Of a stretch of DNA of 64,000 bases, positions 19,693 through 30,200 are shown piece after piece (within the stretch, counting starts at the first letter, position 1; the number at the start of each line of letters is the position of its first letter). Source of the DNA: Bacteroidota bacterium (lineage in GTDB: Bacteria > Bacteroidota > Bacteroidia > JAHEXY01). The stretch is from positions 95,780-159,779 of the forward strand of contig JAHEXY010000007.1 in NCBI GenBank assembly GCA_023251875.1. The letters are read 5' to 3'. The notes under the pieces were generated by a model. It saw only the letters and a list, made by a program, of their open reading frames with translations. It searched no databases and was not told the DNA's origin. A program made the translations under genes and the position numbers.

Positions 19693-19775
19693 TTTGTTAA
19701 AAATTTAAAGATTAATTGATTTGTTTTTTGCCTGTAATACAACAAGACTAAAATTTGTAACCACTAGTTTTAAAT
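19693..19775 (-). promoter_or_regulatory. Conserved lipoprotein leader/promoter region, copy 2
   Basis: This is the second copy of the ~80-base leader described at 16946-17024. The best kept parts, read on the + strand, are AAGATTAATT, AATACAACAAGACT and TGTAACCACT. No standard TTTG/TAnnTTTG pair is clear; the closest match is TAGTCTTG. Confidence 0.6.
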
Positions 19776-19836
19776 ATTATTTTCAAAGTTTTTGATAAAG
19801 ACCTACCTTAGCAGAAAATAATTAGTCCTTTATTAC

Positions 19837-20724
19837 ATGGAGAATATAGCCACTTGCCCCGTTTGTGAAAGCATTTCTTTTACTGAAGAAATAAAGTGTA
19901 AAGATTATTTGGTTTCTAAACAAGATTTTTCTGTTTGCCAATGTAAGTCGTGTGGATTTAAATTTACCAACCCTAGGCCAATGGCTAAAGATTTAGGCCA
20001 GTATTATGAATCTGATGAATATATTTCTCATTCCAATACTCAAAAAAGTATGCTTGATAAAATATATCAGGTAGTTCGAAAATATACTATCAGCAAAAAA
20101 GTAAACTTGATAAACTCCTTAAGTAAAAAAGGTAATATACTAGACATCGGTTGCGGAACAGGAGAATTTTTAAATGCATGTAAACAAAACGGCTGGCAAG
20201 TAACCGGAATAGAACCGGGAAATAAAGCCAGAACATTTGCTATTAAACAATATAGTTTGCAAGTAGGAGAAGAAAGCGATCTTACCACTTTGACTAAAAA
20301 TTCATTTGATGTGATTACCCTTTGGCACGTATTGGAACATGTGCCCAATTTAAATGAAAGAATAAAAGAAATCAAAAGCCTATTAAAAAAAGATGGAGTT
20401 TTGCTAATTGCAGTCCCCAATGCTGCTGCTTGGGATGCACAACACTATAAACAACATTGGGCTGCTTATGATGTACCCAGGCATTTGTATCACTTCAGCC
20501 CTACTACTATTCAAAAACTTTTTGCAATGCATCAATTTTTATTATCACAACAATTACCCATGAAATTTGATTCTTTTTATGTGAGTTTGCTAAGTGAAAA
20601 ATACATGCATGGTACATCAAACTATATTGCGGCTTTTATAAAAGGCTTACGATCGAATATAAATGCAATGAGTACCGGAAATTACTCAAGCCTTATTTAT
20701 GTTTTTAGAAATATTGAGATATAG
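19837..20724 (+). CDS. Zinc-ribbon class I SAM-dependent methyltransferase
   Basis: This 295-aa protein starts with a Cys pair zinc ribbon (C7-x2-C10 and C36-x2-C39) followed by TNPRP, common in methyltransferases acting on sugars or other small molecules. The SAM-binding motif NILDIGCGTGEF lies near residue 103, then WHVLEHVPN and the acidic loop. The methyl acceptor is not identifiable. The gene stands alone before valS. Confidence 0.85.
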   Translation: MENIATCPVCESISFTEEIKCKDYLVSKQDFSVCQCKSCGFKFTNPRPMAKDLGQYYESDEYISHSNTQKSMLDKIYQVVRKYTISKKVNLINSLSKKGNILDIGCGTGEFLNACKQNGWQVTGIEPGNKARTFAIKQYSLQVGEESDLTTLTKNSFDVITLWHVLEHVPNLNERIKEIKSLLKKDGVLLIAVPNAAAWDAQHYKQHWAAYDVPRHLYHFSPTTIQKLFAMHQFLLSQQLPMKFDSFYVSLLSEKYMHGTSNYIAAFIKGLRSNINAMSTGNYSSLIYVFRNIEI

Positions 20725-20767
20725 AAACAAATCCGATTATCAAAAAAAAATTGATCATTATTAGCTC

Positions 20768-20797
20768 TTTCTCTTATACTATTTAAAATTACCTTTG
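20768..20797 (+). promoter_or_regulatory. Putative Bacteroidota-type promoter of valS
   Basis: TACCTTTG (20790-20797) matches the -7 box TAnnTTTG. TTTC at 20768-20771 stands 18 bases upstream, where the -33 TTTG box is expected. The valS start follows 27 bases downstream. Confidence 0.4.
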
Positions 20798-20824
20798 TAG
20801 TCTTAATTATTAAGCCCAATTATT

Positions 20825-23470
20825 ATGGAAATAGCAACAAAATACGATCCATCGCAAGTAGAAAATAAATGGTACCAGTATTGGATGAACAATGGATTTT
20901 TTCGTTCAGTGCCCGATCAGCGCGAACCCTATACTATTGTAATACCACCACCTAATGTTACGGGAGTATTGCACATGGGGCATATGCTTAACAATACCAT
21001 TCAAGATGTATTGATTCGCAGAGCTCGAATGTTAGGTAAAAATGCATGCTGGGTTCCGGGAACAGATCATGCTTCCATTGCTACAGAAGCAAAAGTAGTG
21101 GCTATGCTTAAAGAAAAAGGAATCAATAAAAAAGATTTAAGCAGAGATGAATTTATAAAATATGCTTGGGAATGGAAAGAAAAATATGGTGGCATTATTT
21201 TAGAACAACTAAAAAAATTAGGCGCAAGTTGCGATTGGGATCGTACTCGTTTTACAATGGAAGACAATTTGAGCGAAGCAGTAGTAGATGTATTTATTGA
21301 TTTATATAATAAGGGCCATATATACCGAGGCTACAGAATGGTAAACTGGGATCCACAAGGATTAACTGTAGTTTCCGATGAAGAAGTAATTCATAAAGAA
21401 GTTAATGCTAAACTTTATTATATAAAATATCAAATTGCTGATGGTGATGAATGGATAACTGTTGCAACGCAAAGGCCTGAAACAATAATGGGTGATACTG
21501 CCGTTTGCGTTAATCCTGCGGATGAAAGGTATAAGCATTTACATGGCAAAAAGGTAATTATTCCTCTGGTAAATCGTTCTGTAAATATTATTGTTGATGA
21601 ATATGTAGATATTGCCTTTGGAACCGGAGCTTTAAAAGTTACTCCTGCTCATGATAAAAATGATTATGAATTAGGTGTTAAACATAAGCTAGAAATAATT
21701 GACACTTTAACTGCAGATGGTAAATTAAGTGCAGCTGCTCAATTTTTTATTGGAGAAGATCGATTTATTGCTCGCAAAAAAATAGTAAAGCAATTAGAGG
21801 AAATGGGCCTCATTGTAAAAGTAGAAGACATTAAAAGCAATGTTGGTTTTTCTGAACGTACCGATGCGGTTATTGAACCCCGACTTTCAATGCAATGGTT
21901 TGTAAAGATGGAAGAATTGGTAAAGCCTGCTTTAGAAAATGTATTGAATGGTAACATTAATTTAATTCCTGAAAAGTTTATTAATACCTACCGCCATTGG
22001 ACGGAAAATGTGCGTGATTGGTGTATTTCTCGTCAACTTTGGTGGGGACAACGCATACCTGCATGGTATTTACCTAATGGAGAGTTTACTGTTGCCAAAA
22101 CAAGAAATGAAGCAATTGAAAAGTTCAAAGTTCAAGGTTTAAAGTTTAAAGTTGAGGATATAAAACAAGATGAAGATGTCGTTGATACTTGGTTTTCTGC
22201 TTGGCTTTGGCCCATTTCGGTTTTTGATGGTTTTAAAAATCCTAATAACAAAGACATTCAGTATTATTATCCTACTAACGATTTAATTACTGCTCCTGAA
22301 ATTTTATTTTTCTGGGTAGTCCGTATGATTGTTGCCGGATACGAATACCGTGGAGAAAAACCTTTTACCAATGTTTATTTAACAGGTATTGTAAGAGATA
22401 AACTGGGAAGAAAAATGTCTAAATCATTAAACAATTCGCCTGATTCACTTGATTTAATTGCTAAACATGGCGCTGATGGCGTGCGAGTAGGCATGCTGTT
22501 GTGTTCACCTGCAGGTAATGATTTACCTTTTGATGAAAGCTTGTGTGAACAAGGCAGAAATTTTTCCAATAAAATTTGGAATGCATTTCGATTGATTAAA
22601 GGTTGGACACCTCTCCCCCAACCCCTCTCCGAAGGAGAGGGGAGAAAATCCCATAACGAAGTTGTAGTTTGTTGGTTTGAAGCTAAGTTAAATGAACAGC
22701 TAGAAATTATTAACAATTGTTATTCTAAATACAGAATGAGTGAAGCATTAATGAACACCTATAAATTGGTATGGGATGATTTTTGTGCCTGGTATTTAGA
22801 AATGATAAAACCCGAATTTGTTGAAGGCAAATCTTTACCTATCGATAAAACAACCTATGATGCTACGGTTATTTTCTTTGAGAAATTATTGAAACTATTG
22901 CATCCTTTTATGCCCTTTATTACGGAAGAACTTTGGCATTTAATTGCAGATAGAAAAGAAGAGGATTGCATTATTGTTGCTGAATGGCCCACCGCAAGTT
23001 TTACAAATAAATCGATATTAGAACAATTTAATATAGCTGCAGAAGTTGTTACCAATATTCGCAATACGCGTAAATCGAAAAACATTTCTCCTAAAGAAAA
23101 ACTTTCACTTTATTTAAAATCAAAACCAGAAAGTGCCGACAAAAACTGGAACGAAGTAATTGCTAAGCTCGGTAACTTAAATGAATTTTCATTTACAGAT
23201 GAAAAGATTGACAAAGCAATTTCATTTCGCGTAAAGAATTTTGAATTTTACATTCCCTATACCCTGCAAATTGATGCCGAAGCGGAACGCGAACGTATCA
23301 CAAAAGAATTAGAATACAGCAAAGGTTTTTTAAAATCGGTACAAGCCAAATTAAGTAACGAACGTTTTGTTGCCAATGCCAAACCAGAATTGGTGGAAAC
23401 CGAAAAGAAAAAATTATCCGATGCTGAGGCTAAAATAAAAGTGTTGGAAGAAAGTCTGGCGGCTTTATAG
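20825..23470 (+). CDS. valS: Valyl-tRNA synthetase
   Basis: This 881-aa class I synthetase has the HIGH motif as HMGH (50-53) after PPPNVTGVL, the KMSKS motif at 530-534, the editing domain between them, the anticodon-binding domain, and the C-terminal coiled-coil arm (KELEYSKGFLKSVQAKLSNERFV ...) typical of ValRS. It charges tRNA-Val. About residues 594-607 (TPLPQPLSEGEGRK) do not belong to the family. They are encoded by a palindromic repeat (22608-22645) inserted in frame just after IWNAFRLIKGW, at the entry to the anticodon-binding domain. Confidence 0.97.
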   Translation: MEIATKYDPSQVENKWYQYWMNNGFFRSVPDQREPYTIVIPPPNVTGVLHMGHMLNNTIQDVLIRRARMLGKNACWVPGTDHASIATEAKVVAMLKEKGINKKDLSRDEFIKYAWEWKEKYGGIILEQLKKLGASCDWDRTRFTMEDNLSEAVVDVFIDLYNKGHIYRGYRMVNWDPQGLTVVSDEEVIHKEVNAKLYYIKYQIADGDEWITVATQRPETIMGDTAVCVNPADERYKHLHGKKVIIPLVNRSVNIIVDEYVDIAFGTGALKVTPAHDKNDYELGVKHKLEIIDTLTADGKLSAAAQFFIGEDRFIARKKIVKQLEEMGLIVKVEDIKSNVGFSERTDAVIEPRLSMQWFVKMEELVKPALENVLNGNINLIPEKFINTYRHWTENVRDWCISRQLWWGQRIPAWYLPNGEFTVAKTRNEAIEKFKVQGLKFKVEDIKQDEDVVDTWFSAWLWPISVFDGFKNPNNKDIQYYYPTNDLITAPEILFFWVVRMIVAGYEYRGEKPFTNVYLTGIVRDKLGRKMSKSLNNSPDSLDLIAKHGADGVRVGMLLCSPAGNDLPFDESLCEQGRNFSNKIWNAFRLIKGWTPLPQPLSEGEGRKSHNEVVVCWFEAKLNEQLEIINNCYSKYRMSEALMNTYKLVWDDFCAWYLEMIKPEFVEGKSLPIDKTTYDATVIFFEKLLKLLHPFMPFITEELWHLIADRKEEDCIIVAEWPTASFTNKSILEQFNIAAEVVTNIRNTRKSKNISPKEKLSLYLKSKPESADKNWNEVIAKLGNLNEFSFTDEKIDKAISFRVKNFEFYIPYTLQIDAEAERERITKELEYSKGFLKSVQAKLSNERFVANAKPELVETEKKKLSDAEAKIKVLEESLAAL
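22608..22645 (-). repeat. CTCTCC/GGAGAG palindromic element inside valS
   Basis: The core ACCCCTCTCC-GAA-GGAGAGGGG is preceded by CACCTCTCCCCCA. Its reverse complement fits the same consensus as the copy at 58924-58961, so this copy is inserted in the opposite orientation. It keeps the valS frame open. Confidence 0.85.
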
Positions 23471-23475
23471 AAATT

Positions 23476-24501
23476 CTAGCTTAATTCTCCCCTAAGAGAA
23501 GTTTGCAACATATTTTTAATTTCTGTTACGTCAGCATAATTTCCTAATAAAAACATTAGCTTGGCAACAGCAGATTCCAGTGTCATGTCTTTGCCACTTA
23601 TAATGCCTATTCTTTCAAGCATAGCAGAGGTTTCGTATTTACCATGTTCCACACTACCGCCATTGCATTGGGTAATGTTTAGAATAATAATTCCTTTTTG
23701 AATAGCAGTTTCTAATATGCTTAAAAAACATAGATCAACAGGAGCATTACCAGCGCCATAGGTTTCTATAATTACCGCTTTTAATCCTCTAATATTTAAA
23801 ATTGCACTAACATACTGTTCAGTAAAACCCGGAAATAATTTTAAAATTGCAATATTATTATCGAGTTTATTGTAAACTTTAAAAGCGTTTGTACTTTGTT
23901 TCTGAATAACAGAATGATTGAATCTGATGTCAACTCCTGCTTCGGCAAGTATAGGATAATTCACACTTCTAAAAGCTTCAAAATCTTCGGCACTAAATTT
24001 ATGCGTTCTGTTACCTCGGTATAATTGGTATTCAAAATAAATACAAACTTCTGTAACAATAGATTGATTGTTTTGCTTAGCGGCTGCTATTTCAATTGCT
24101 GTAATTAAATTCTCTTTAGCATCTGTTCTTAATGATTCGAGTGGAAGTTGAGATCCCGTAAGTATTACCGGTTTATTTATATTTTCTAATAAAAAACTTA
24201 ATGCTGATGCAGTGTATGCCATGGTATCTGTACCATGCAAAATTACGAAACCATCATATTCGTTATAATTTTTCTCAATAATTTTTACAGTTTCAATCCA
24301 TAAATCAGGGTTCATGTTTGAAGAATCAACCGGAGTATCAAAACAATGAGTAGAAAGATGATAATCAAATTTTTGCAATTCCGGAATGAGATCTTTAATT
24401 CTCTGAAAATCCACAGGCTTTAGCGAATTGCTGTTTTTATCATGAATCATACCAATAGTACCACCGGTATAAATAATTAAAATAGATGCAGATTTATTCA
24501 T
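23476..24501 (-). CDS. ansA: Type I L-asparaginase
   Basis: This 341-aa protein has the two asparaginase signatures, YTGGTIG (11-17) with the nucleophile Thr and HGTDTM (89-94). There is no signal peptide, consistent with the cytoplasmic type I enzyme that hydrolyses asparagine to aspartate and ammonia. It converges with valS, with only five bases between the two stops. Confidence 0.92.
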   Translation of the reverse strand: MNKSASILIIYTGGTIGMIHDKNSNSLKPVDFQRIKDLIPELQKFDYHLSTHCFDTPVDSSNMNPDLWIETVKIIEKNYNEYDGFVILHGTDTMAYTASALSFLLENINKPVILTGSQLPLESLRTDAKENLITAIEIAAAKQNNQSIVTEVCIYFEYQLYRGNRTHKFSAEDFEAFRSVNYPILAEAGVDIRFNHSVIQKQSTNAFKVYNKLDNNIAILKLFPGFTEQYVSAILNIRGLKAVIIETYGAGNAPVDLCFLSILETAIQKGIIILNITQCNGGSVEHGKYETSAMLERIGIISGKDMTLESAVAKLMFLLGNYADVTEIKNMLQTSLRGELS

Positions 24502-24576
24502 GATAAAAAATTCTTAAAACGAAATTACAAATGATTATGCAATAGCTATGCTAATTTATCTCAAATACTTTTTTAA

Positions 24577-24674
24577 TTTTAGTGCTTTCTGAAAATTACC
24601 ATTATTGTCCCTCTCTTGAGAGGGATTAAGGGAGAGGAAATAAATATTAATTTAGTTTTCAGAAAGCATTAAAA
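24577..24674. repeat. MITE-like element: 22-bp inverted arms around a CTCTCC palindrome
   Basis: The left arm (24577-24598, containing TGCTTTCTGAAAA as GTGCTTTCTGAAAA) and the right arm (24652-24674, TTTTCAGAAAGCATTAAAA) are inverted copies with about two mismatches. They enclose CCCTCTCTTGAGAGGG (24609-24624) and GGGAGAGG. The element fills the gap between ansA and the next gene and ends at that gene's first possible ATG. Confidence 0.6.
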
Positions 24675-24694
24675 TGAATATCAAATCTATAAAC

Positions 24695-25525
24695 ATGAAA
24701 AAACGCCTACTATTATTTTTATTTATTATACCAGTTCTAAATTTAAAAGCACAATTTGCATTACCCAATGCAAGTTTTGAAAATTGGACTTTAGGAGAAC
24801 CCGACAATTGGTTTACCAATAACGTACAAGGAACTTTAGTTTTAGTAACGCCATCAACAGATGCTCATTTTGGAAATTATTCCATTAAAGGAGAAGTGTC
24901 AAGCTATAATGGAGGGTTTTCTCCCAACTTAGGAACGCCTTCAACCAATTTATTTCCGGTTACAACTCAATATGCTACACTTAATTTTTTTTACAAGTTT
25001 TATAAGCAGGGCAATGATTTTATTTATATTTCTGCCATGACAGAAGATAGCACTTATTACCCCGTTGCTGTTGCTTCATACATTATTTCTGATTCCGACA
25101 CCTCAAATTATATTCCCGTTGAAATACCTTTTACTATTTTTAATTCCAATACACCCATGGATATGGCATTATTAATTTTAATTGACGATAGTTCAGGCAA
25201 AGCCACTCCGGGTTCTTATTTTAAAATTGATGATATTTCTCTTGGGGGTTTTTTAAGTAATGTTAAAGAGCCTAATGTTAATAATGATATAAGAGTATTC
25301 TCTAATCCGGCTGATGCGTACATTTCATTTAGTCTTTCTCAAAATAATCAAGATAATGTTATCTCGCTTTTTGATATCACAGGCCAACAAGCAATAGTCC
25401 CATTTCATGCTACCAATTCTCAGGTTACTATTCCTTCTGGTAACCTGGCAAACGGAATTTATTTTTTAAATATTCAAGAAGAAAAAACGAAAACAGTGAG
25501 AAAAATTATTGTCAATCATAATTAG
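24695..25525 (+). CDS. Secreted T9SS cargo protein with carbohydrate-binding-like domain
   Basis: The chosen start gives a 276-aa protein beginning MKKRLLLFLFIIPVLNLKAQ, a good signal peptide. An in-frame ATG at 24674 would add seven residues and lies on the repeat arm. The body begins PNASFENWTLGEPDNW, a pattern seen in PCMD/carbohydrate-binding-like beta-sandwich domains of Bacteroidota, and includes FKIDDISLGG. The end (VFSNPADAYISF ... GIYFLNIQEEKTKTVRKIIVNHN) is a T9SS type-A domain. The ligand is unknown. Confidence 0.75.
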   Translation: MKKRLLLFLFIIPVLNLKAQFALPNASFENWTLGEPDNWFTNNVQGTLVLVTPSTDAHFGNYSIKGEVSSYNGGFSPNLGTPSTNLFPVTTQYATLNFFYKFYKQGNDFIYISAMTEDSTYYPVAVASYIISDSDTSNYIPVEIPFTIFNSNTPMDMALLILIDDSSGKATPGSYFKIDDISLGGFLSNVKEPNVNNDIRVFSNPADAYISFSLSQNNQDNVISLFDITGQQAIVPFHATNSQVTIPSGNLANGIYFLNIQEEKTKTVRKIIVNHN

Positions 25526-25696
25526 GATTATCTCAATTTAATGTGGCCGTATAGCATCTATAAAGTTGCATGCTAATACACTCTGTTAAGATTAAAAACT
25601 TTGACAAAGCTGGCAAAACAACAATAAACAATCGTTTGTTCGTTATTCTTTTAGAATACCCATCATTACATTTATGTTATTGCTATTTTTGCATAC

Positions 25697-26920
25697 ATGA
25701 GAATGCGGTTTAAATATATTTTCTTTTTTATTGTGTTTGCTTTAACAAACACTTTTAATAGTTTCTCCCAATCAAAAGAAGAATTGGAAAAGAAAAAAAA
25801 TGCTTTACAAGAAGAAATCAACTATATCAATGAATTAAAAAAGCAAACCGACAAAAACAAAAAACTTTCTATTAATGAAGTAGCCATTCTCAATAGAAAA
25901 TTAAATATTCGAGAGCAATTGATTAATACCATTGGAAAGGAGTTGGGTAATATTGATCAGCAAATTGATGCTACCCAAGCAAATATTGAATCATTACAAA
26001 AAGATTTGGATAAGCTAAAAACAGAATATGCTAAAATGATTTACAGTGCTTATAAAACAAGATCCTCTTATGATAAGCTCATGTTTATTATGGCTGCCGA
26101 AGATTTTAACCAAGCCTATTTAAGACTTAAATATTTACAGCAATATGCTGAATTTCGCAGAACACAAGCCAATCTCATTATTCAAACACAGCAGTCGTTG
26201 AATGAAAAATTAAATGAATTAGCTGCAAAAAAACAAAACAAAGAAAAATTATTAACCGAAAAAGAAGGGGAAAAACAAGAGCTTACTAAAGAAAAAGAAG
26301 AACAAGTAGGGGTATTGAATAATTTAAAAGCCCAGGAGAGTGATCTTAAAAAACAATTAAAGAAAAAACAACAAGATGCTGAAAAGTTACAGAAAGCTAT
26401 TGAAGATTTAATTGCAGATGAAATTAAAAAAGCCAAAGCTAAGTCAAAAAGTACCGGCATTACTAAAGGATATGAACTTACTCCTGAAGAATTACAATTA
26501 TCATCATCCTTTACAAGTAATAAAGGCAAACTACCATGGCCTTGCGAAAGAGGAGTTATTACCAGCACATTTGGAGAGCATCCTCATCCTGTTTTAGCAG
26601 GCATCAAAATAAAAAACAATGGAATTGATATTGCTACCCAAGAAGGTTCTTTAGCAAGAGCTTCTTTTGATGGAGAAGTTACCGGAGTTATTTCTATACC
26701 GGGATCCGGAAAAGCCATTATTATTAAACATGGAGATTACCGAACCGTATATTCAAATCTTGATGAAGTTTACGTGAAAACCGGTGATAAGATAAAAACA
26801 AAACAATCTCTTGGTAAAATTAGTACTGATGCATCTGAATCAAAAACAGAACTTCATTTTGAAGTATGGAAATGGGATCAACTCCAAGATCCTAAACTTT
26901 GGCTTTTTTCAAAAGACTAA
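25697..26920 (+). CDS. EnvC-like murein hydrolase activator (coiled coil plus degenerate LytM/M23 domain)
   Basis: This 407-aa exported protein has a signal peptide (FKYIFFFIVFALTNTFNSFSQ), a long coiled coil (about 27-255), and a LytM-type domain (about 285-400). The LytM zinc ligands look replaced: the usual HxGxD box reads NNGIDIAT and the usual HLHFE box reads ELHFEV. This matches EnvC-type proteins, which activate amidases at the septum rather than cut peptidoglycan themselves. TATTTTTG (25684-25691) directly upstream resembles a -7 promoter box. If it is used, the leader is very short and translation may begin at the second Met (25703). Confidence 0.85.
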   Translation: MRMRFKYIFFFIVFALTNTFNSFSQSKEELEKKKNALQEEINYINELKKQTDKNKKLSINEVAILNRKLNIREQLINTIGKELGNIDQQIDATQANIESLQKDLDKLKTEYAKMIYSAYKTRSSYDKLMFIMAAEDFNQAYLRLKYLQQYAEFRRTQANLIIQTQQSLNEKLNELAAKKQNKEKLLTEKEGEKQELTKEKEEQVGVLNNLKAQESDLKKQLKKKQQDAEKLQKAIEDLIADEIKKAKAKSKSTGITKGYELTPEELQLSSSFTSNKGKLPWPCERGVITSTFGEHPHPVLAGIKIKNNGIDIATQEGSLARASFDGEVTGVISIPGSGKAIIIKHGDYRTVYSNLDEVYVKTGDKIKTKQSLGKISTDASESKTELHFEVWKWDQLQDPKLWLFSKD

Positions 26921-27226
26921 GAGAACTTCGCTCCTGATATCAATCATATATTCTTCATTATTTAGGTATTATAAATTTATTATGCTAACTTGCTTTTAGC
27001 TAAGCCCTTAATTAGAGTCAAGTAATAGAAATTGCAGATTTTCACTTTTTTATGTCGTTTTTGCTTCCCCTTCTTATTAGTATTTTTATGAATCTTTATG
27101 TCATTAATCTTAATGATGTAAAAAGCCCCCATTTAATGGAATGAAACGAGCATATACATTGGATATCCTAAGAGGAATGAAACATACATGCGAGTTCCAT
27201 CTGACTATTAAAACAATTATTTTCAG
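26921..27226. other. Intergenic stretch, no confident gene
   Basis: This is AT-rich sequence between the EnvC-like and PKD-protein genes. A 29-codon frame (27141-27230) begins MKRAYTLDILRG and its TGA overlaps the next ATG (ATGA), which could couple translation. It is too short to call a gene. The words GGAATGAAAC occur twice (27138 and 27174). Confidence 0.4.
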
Positions 27227-30200
27227 ATGAAACATATATACATTTTTCCCTTTTTACTATTTGCTTTTATTATTGGGCAAATAAATTATTCTCATGCATC
27301 CCACACAATGGGAGCAGATTTAACTTACCAATGTTTGGGTGGAGAACAATACCAATTAACATTATCTTTTTATAGAGATTGTTCGGGAATTAATGCTCCT
27401 AGTTCGGTAAAAATTGATGTAAAATCTGCTTCATGTGGTATTAGCACATCTATTACCATGCAACCTATTGCTGGAACCGGACAAGAAATCACCCCTATTT
27501 GCCCAACCGTAAAAACTACCTGTAATGGGGGTACTTATACTGGTATTGAAGAATATGTGTATACAGGCACTTTTACTTTACCGGTTAAATGTGACGATTG
27601 GATTTTTAGTTTTGATGAATGTTGTAGAAATGCAGCTATTACAACCATTAATAATCCTACAGGTGAAGATTTATATGTTGAAGCTCACCTCGATAATTTA
27701 AATGTTACTTGCAACAGCTCTCCTTCATTTTCTAATAAACCGGTTCCTTTTGTTTGTCAAGGAAATTTATTTTGCTTCAATCATGGTGCAACTGACGTTG
27801 ATGGAGACTCGCTGGTATATTCACTTACTGATCCTATGACGAGTGCTAATACCGTTGTAAATTACAATGCAGGTTATTCAACAACTAAGCCATTAAAATC
27901 AAGTCCTGCATTAACTTTTGATTCACAAACAGGCGATTTTTGTGTAACCCCAACCCAAATAGAAGTAACTGTAATGGCCATTAAAGTTGAAGAATACCGT
28001 AATGGCATTTTAATTGGCAGTGTAATACGAGATATACAAGTAACCATAGATAATTGTAATAATGTTAACCCAAGTGTTGATGGAATAAACGGAACGGGTA
28101 AGTTTGATACTGCAGTTTGTGCAGGCACACAAATATGCTTTAATATAAATAGTACTGATCCTGATGCCAATCAAATTGTGACCATGAGCTGGAACAATGC
28201 TATTGGAGGCAATGCTTCTTTTACTACTGTAGGAAGTCCATTTCCGGTAGGCACATTTTGCTGGAAACCAAAAGCAAGTGATGCAAGTGCAACCCCTCAA
28301 TGTTTTACAGTTGAAGTAAAAGATGATAATTGTCCGTATAATGGGACTCAAACCTATTCATTTTGTATTACGGTTACAGGCTTAAAGGTAGATGCAGGCA
28401 AAGACCAAAGTATTTCATGTGTAAACACTACTACACTTACAGGTACGGCTTCTGGTGGTTCTGGCAACTATACTTATTTATGGAGTAATGGAGATGCTAC
28501 TAAAAGTACTACCGTTAGTGCCGGAGCTTATTTATTAAGTGTTGATGATGGTGCCGGTTGTATAGGAGACGACTCTGTAACCGTTACCTATTTTGATGCT
28601 CCTGTTGCAGATTTAAGTTTTGCAGTTGGCTGTTCTAATCCAATTGCATTTACGGATGCTACTACTATTTCAGGTGGACCAACTATTACTTCTTGGCAAT
28701 GGGATTTTGGTGATGGCAATACTTCTACCTCTCAAAATCCATCTAATAGTTATGCATTGCAGGGAACATATACGGTTTCTTTAATTGCAACTTCCAGTTT
28801 AGGATGTGCTGATACTGCTTCAAAAAATATTACTATTAATGCCATTCCTTCTGTCAATTTTAGTAATACCACTGTTTGCTTAGGATCAACAACTGATTTT
28901 ACTGATCTGTCAACCCTTTCAAGTGGAAATATTACTTCATGGGCTTGGGATTTTGGAGATGTCTCGAATGACAATACACAAAACCCATCTCATTTATATG
29001 CAAGTTCTGGATTTTTTATTGTTTCACTTACCATTACAACAGATAGTGGCTGCACAGCACAAGTAACAAATTCAGTAGAAGTTTCAACATCTCCTACAAC
29101 TGCATTTACTACTAATGATATTTGTTTAAATGAAATTGCTGCATTTAACAATACCACAACAATTTCATCAGGCACCATAGGAGGATATGTTTGGGATTTT
29201 GGTGATGGAGGCTCTTCTGCTATTCAAACACCTACACATTCCTATGCGCAATCCGGAACATATACTGTTATACTAGTTGCAGCTTCATCCGGTGGTTGTT
29301 CTGACACCGCAACACAAAATATTGTGGTGAATGATAATCCTAGTGCTAATTTATCTGTGAGTAATGCTTGCTTGGGCTTGGCTATTCCTTTTAGCGACTT
29401 ATCAACTTCACTTAATAGTATTATTGATTGGCAATGGGGCTATTCAGGAAGTGGAGTAACTTCAACGGAACAAAGTCCAACTATTATTTTTTCTAATTCA
29501 GGAACAATGACAGCCCAGCTAATAGTAACAGATAATAATGGTTGTAAAGATACTGCAACAGCTCCATTCTCTGTTTATGATGCACCATTAGCTGATTATA
29601 GTGTAAAAGATGTTTGTTTAAATGATGTTTCCTCTTTTAATGATTTATCAGTTATTGCAAGTGGAAGTATTGTTTCATGGCAATGGGATTTTGGCGATGG
29701 CAATACTTCTACAAATCAAAATTCTACTAATACTTATAGTTCAGAAAATACATATACTACCCAACTTATTGTTACTTCTGATAATGGTTGTACCGATACA
29801 TTGCAACAACAAACCATTGTAAATCCACTACCGCAAGTAACTTTTAATCCTGATGTTTTTAGTGGCTGTGAAGATTTACCTGTTAATTTTATGGATTTAT
29901 CTACTATTTCTACAGGAAGCTTAGTTTCTTATGCCTGGAGTTTTGGTGATGGAAATTCTTCCACTGCTATTAGCCCTATTTATACCTATGCTGATCCAGG
30001 AACTTATTCTGTAACACTTACCGCTACTTCTGATAAAGGCTGTATAAGTACATCAACATCTACCAATCTTATTACTGTTTATCCATTACCTATTAGCGAA
30101 TACTTATATTCCCCACATGAAACATCAATTCTATTTCCTGATATTACTTTTACGGATGCTTCTACAGATGCAATAAGTTGGGCTTGGAATTTTGGAGATG

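Noticed and set aside
22604..22648. Intein or frameshift in valS
   Set aside because: The extra segment is only about 14-18 residues, stays in frame and matches the dispersed palindromic element.
27141..27230. 29-codon frame MKRAYTLDILRG before the PKD protein
   Set aside because: The first residues resemble the start of acyltransferase-type membrane proteins, but only about ten positions match; too short to call a pseudogene or a leader peptide.
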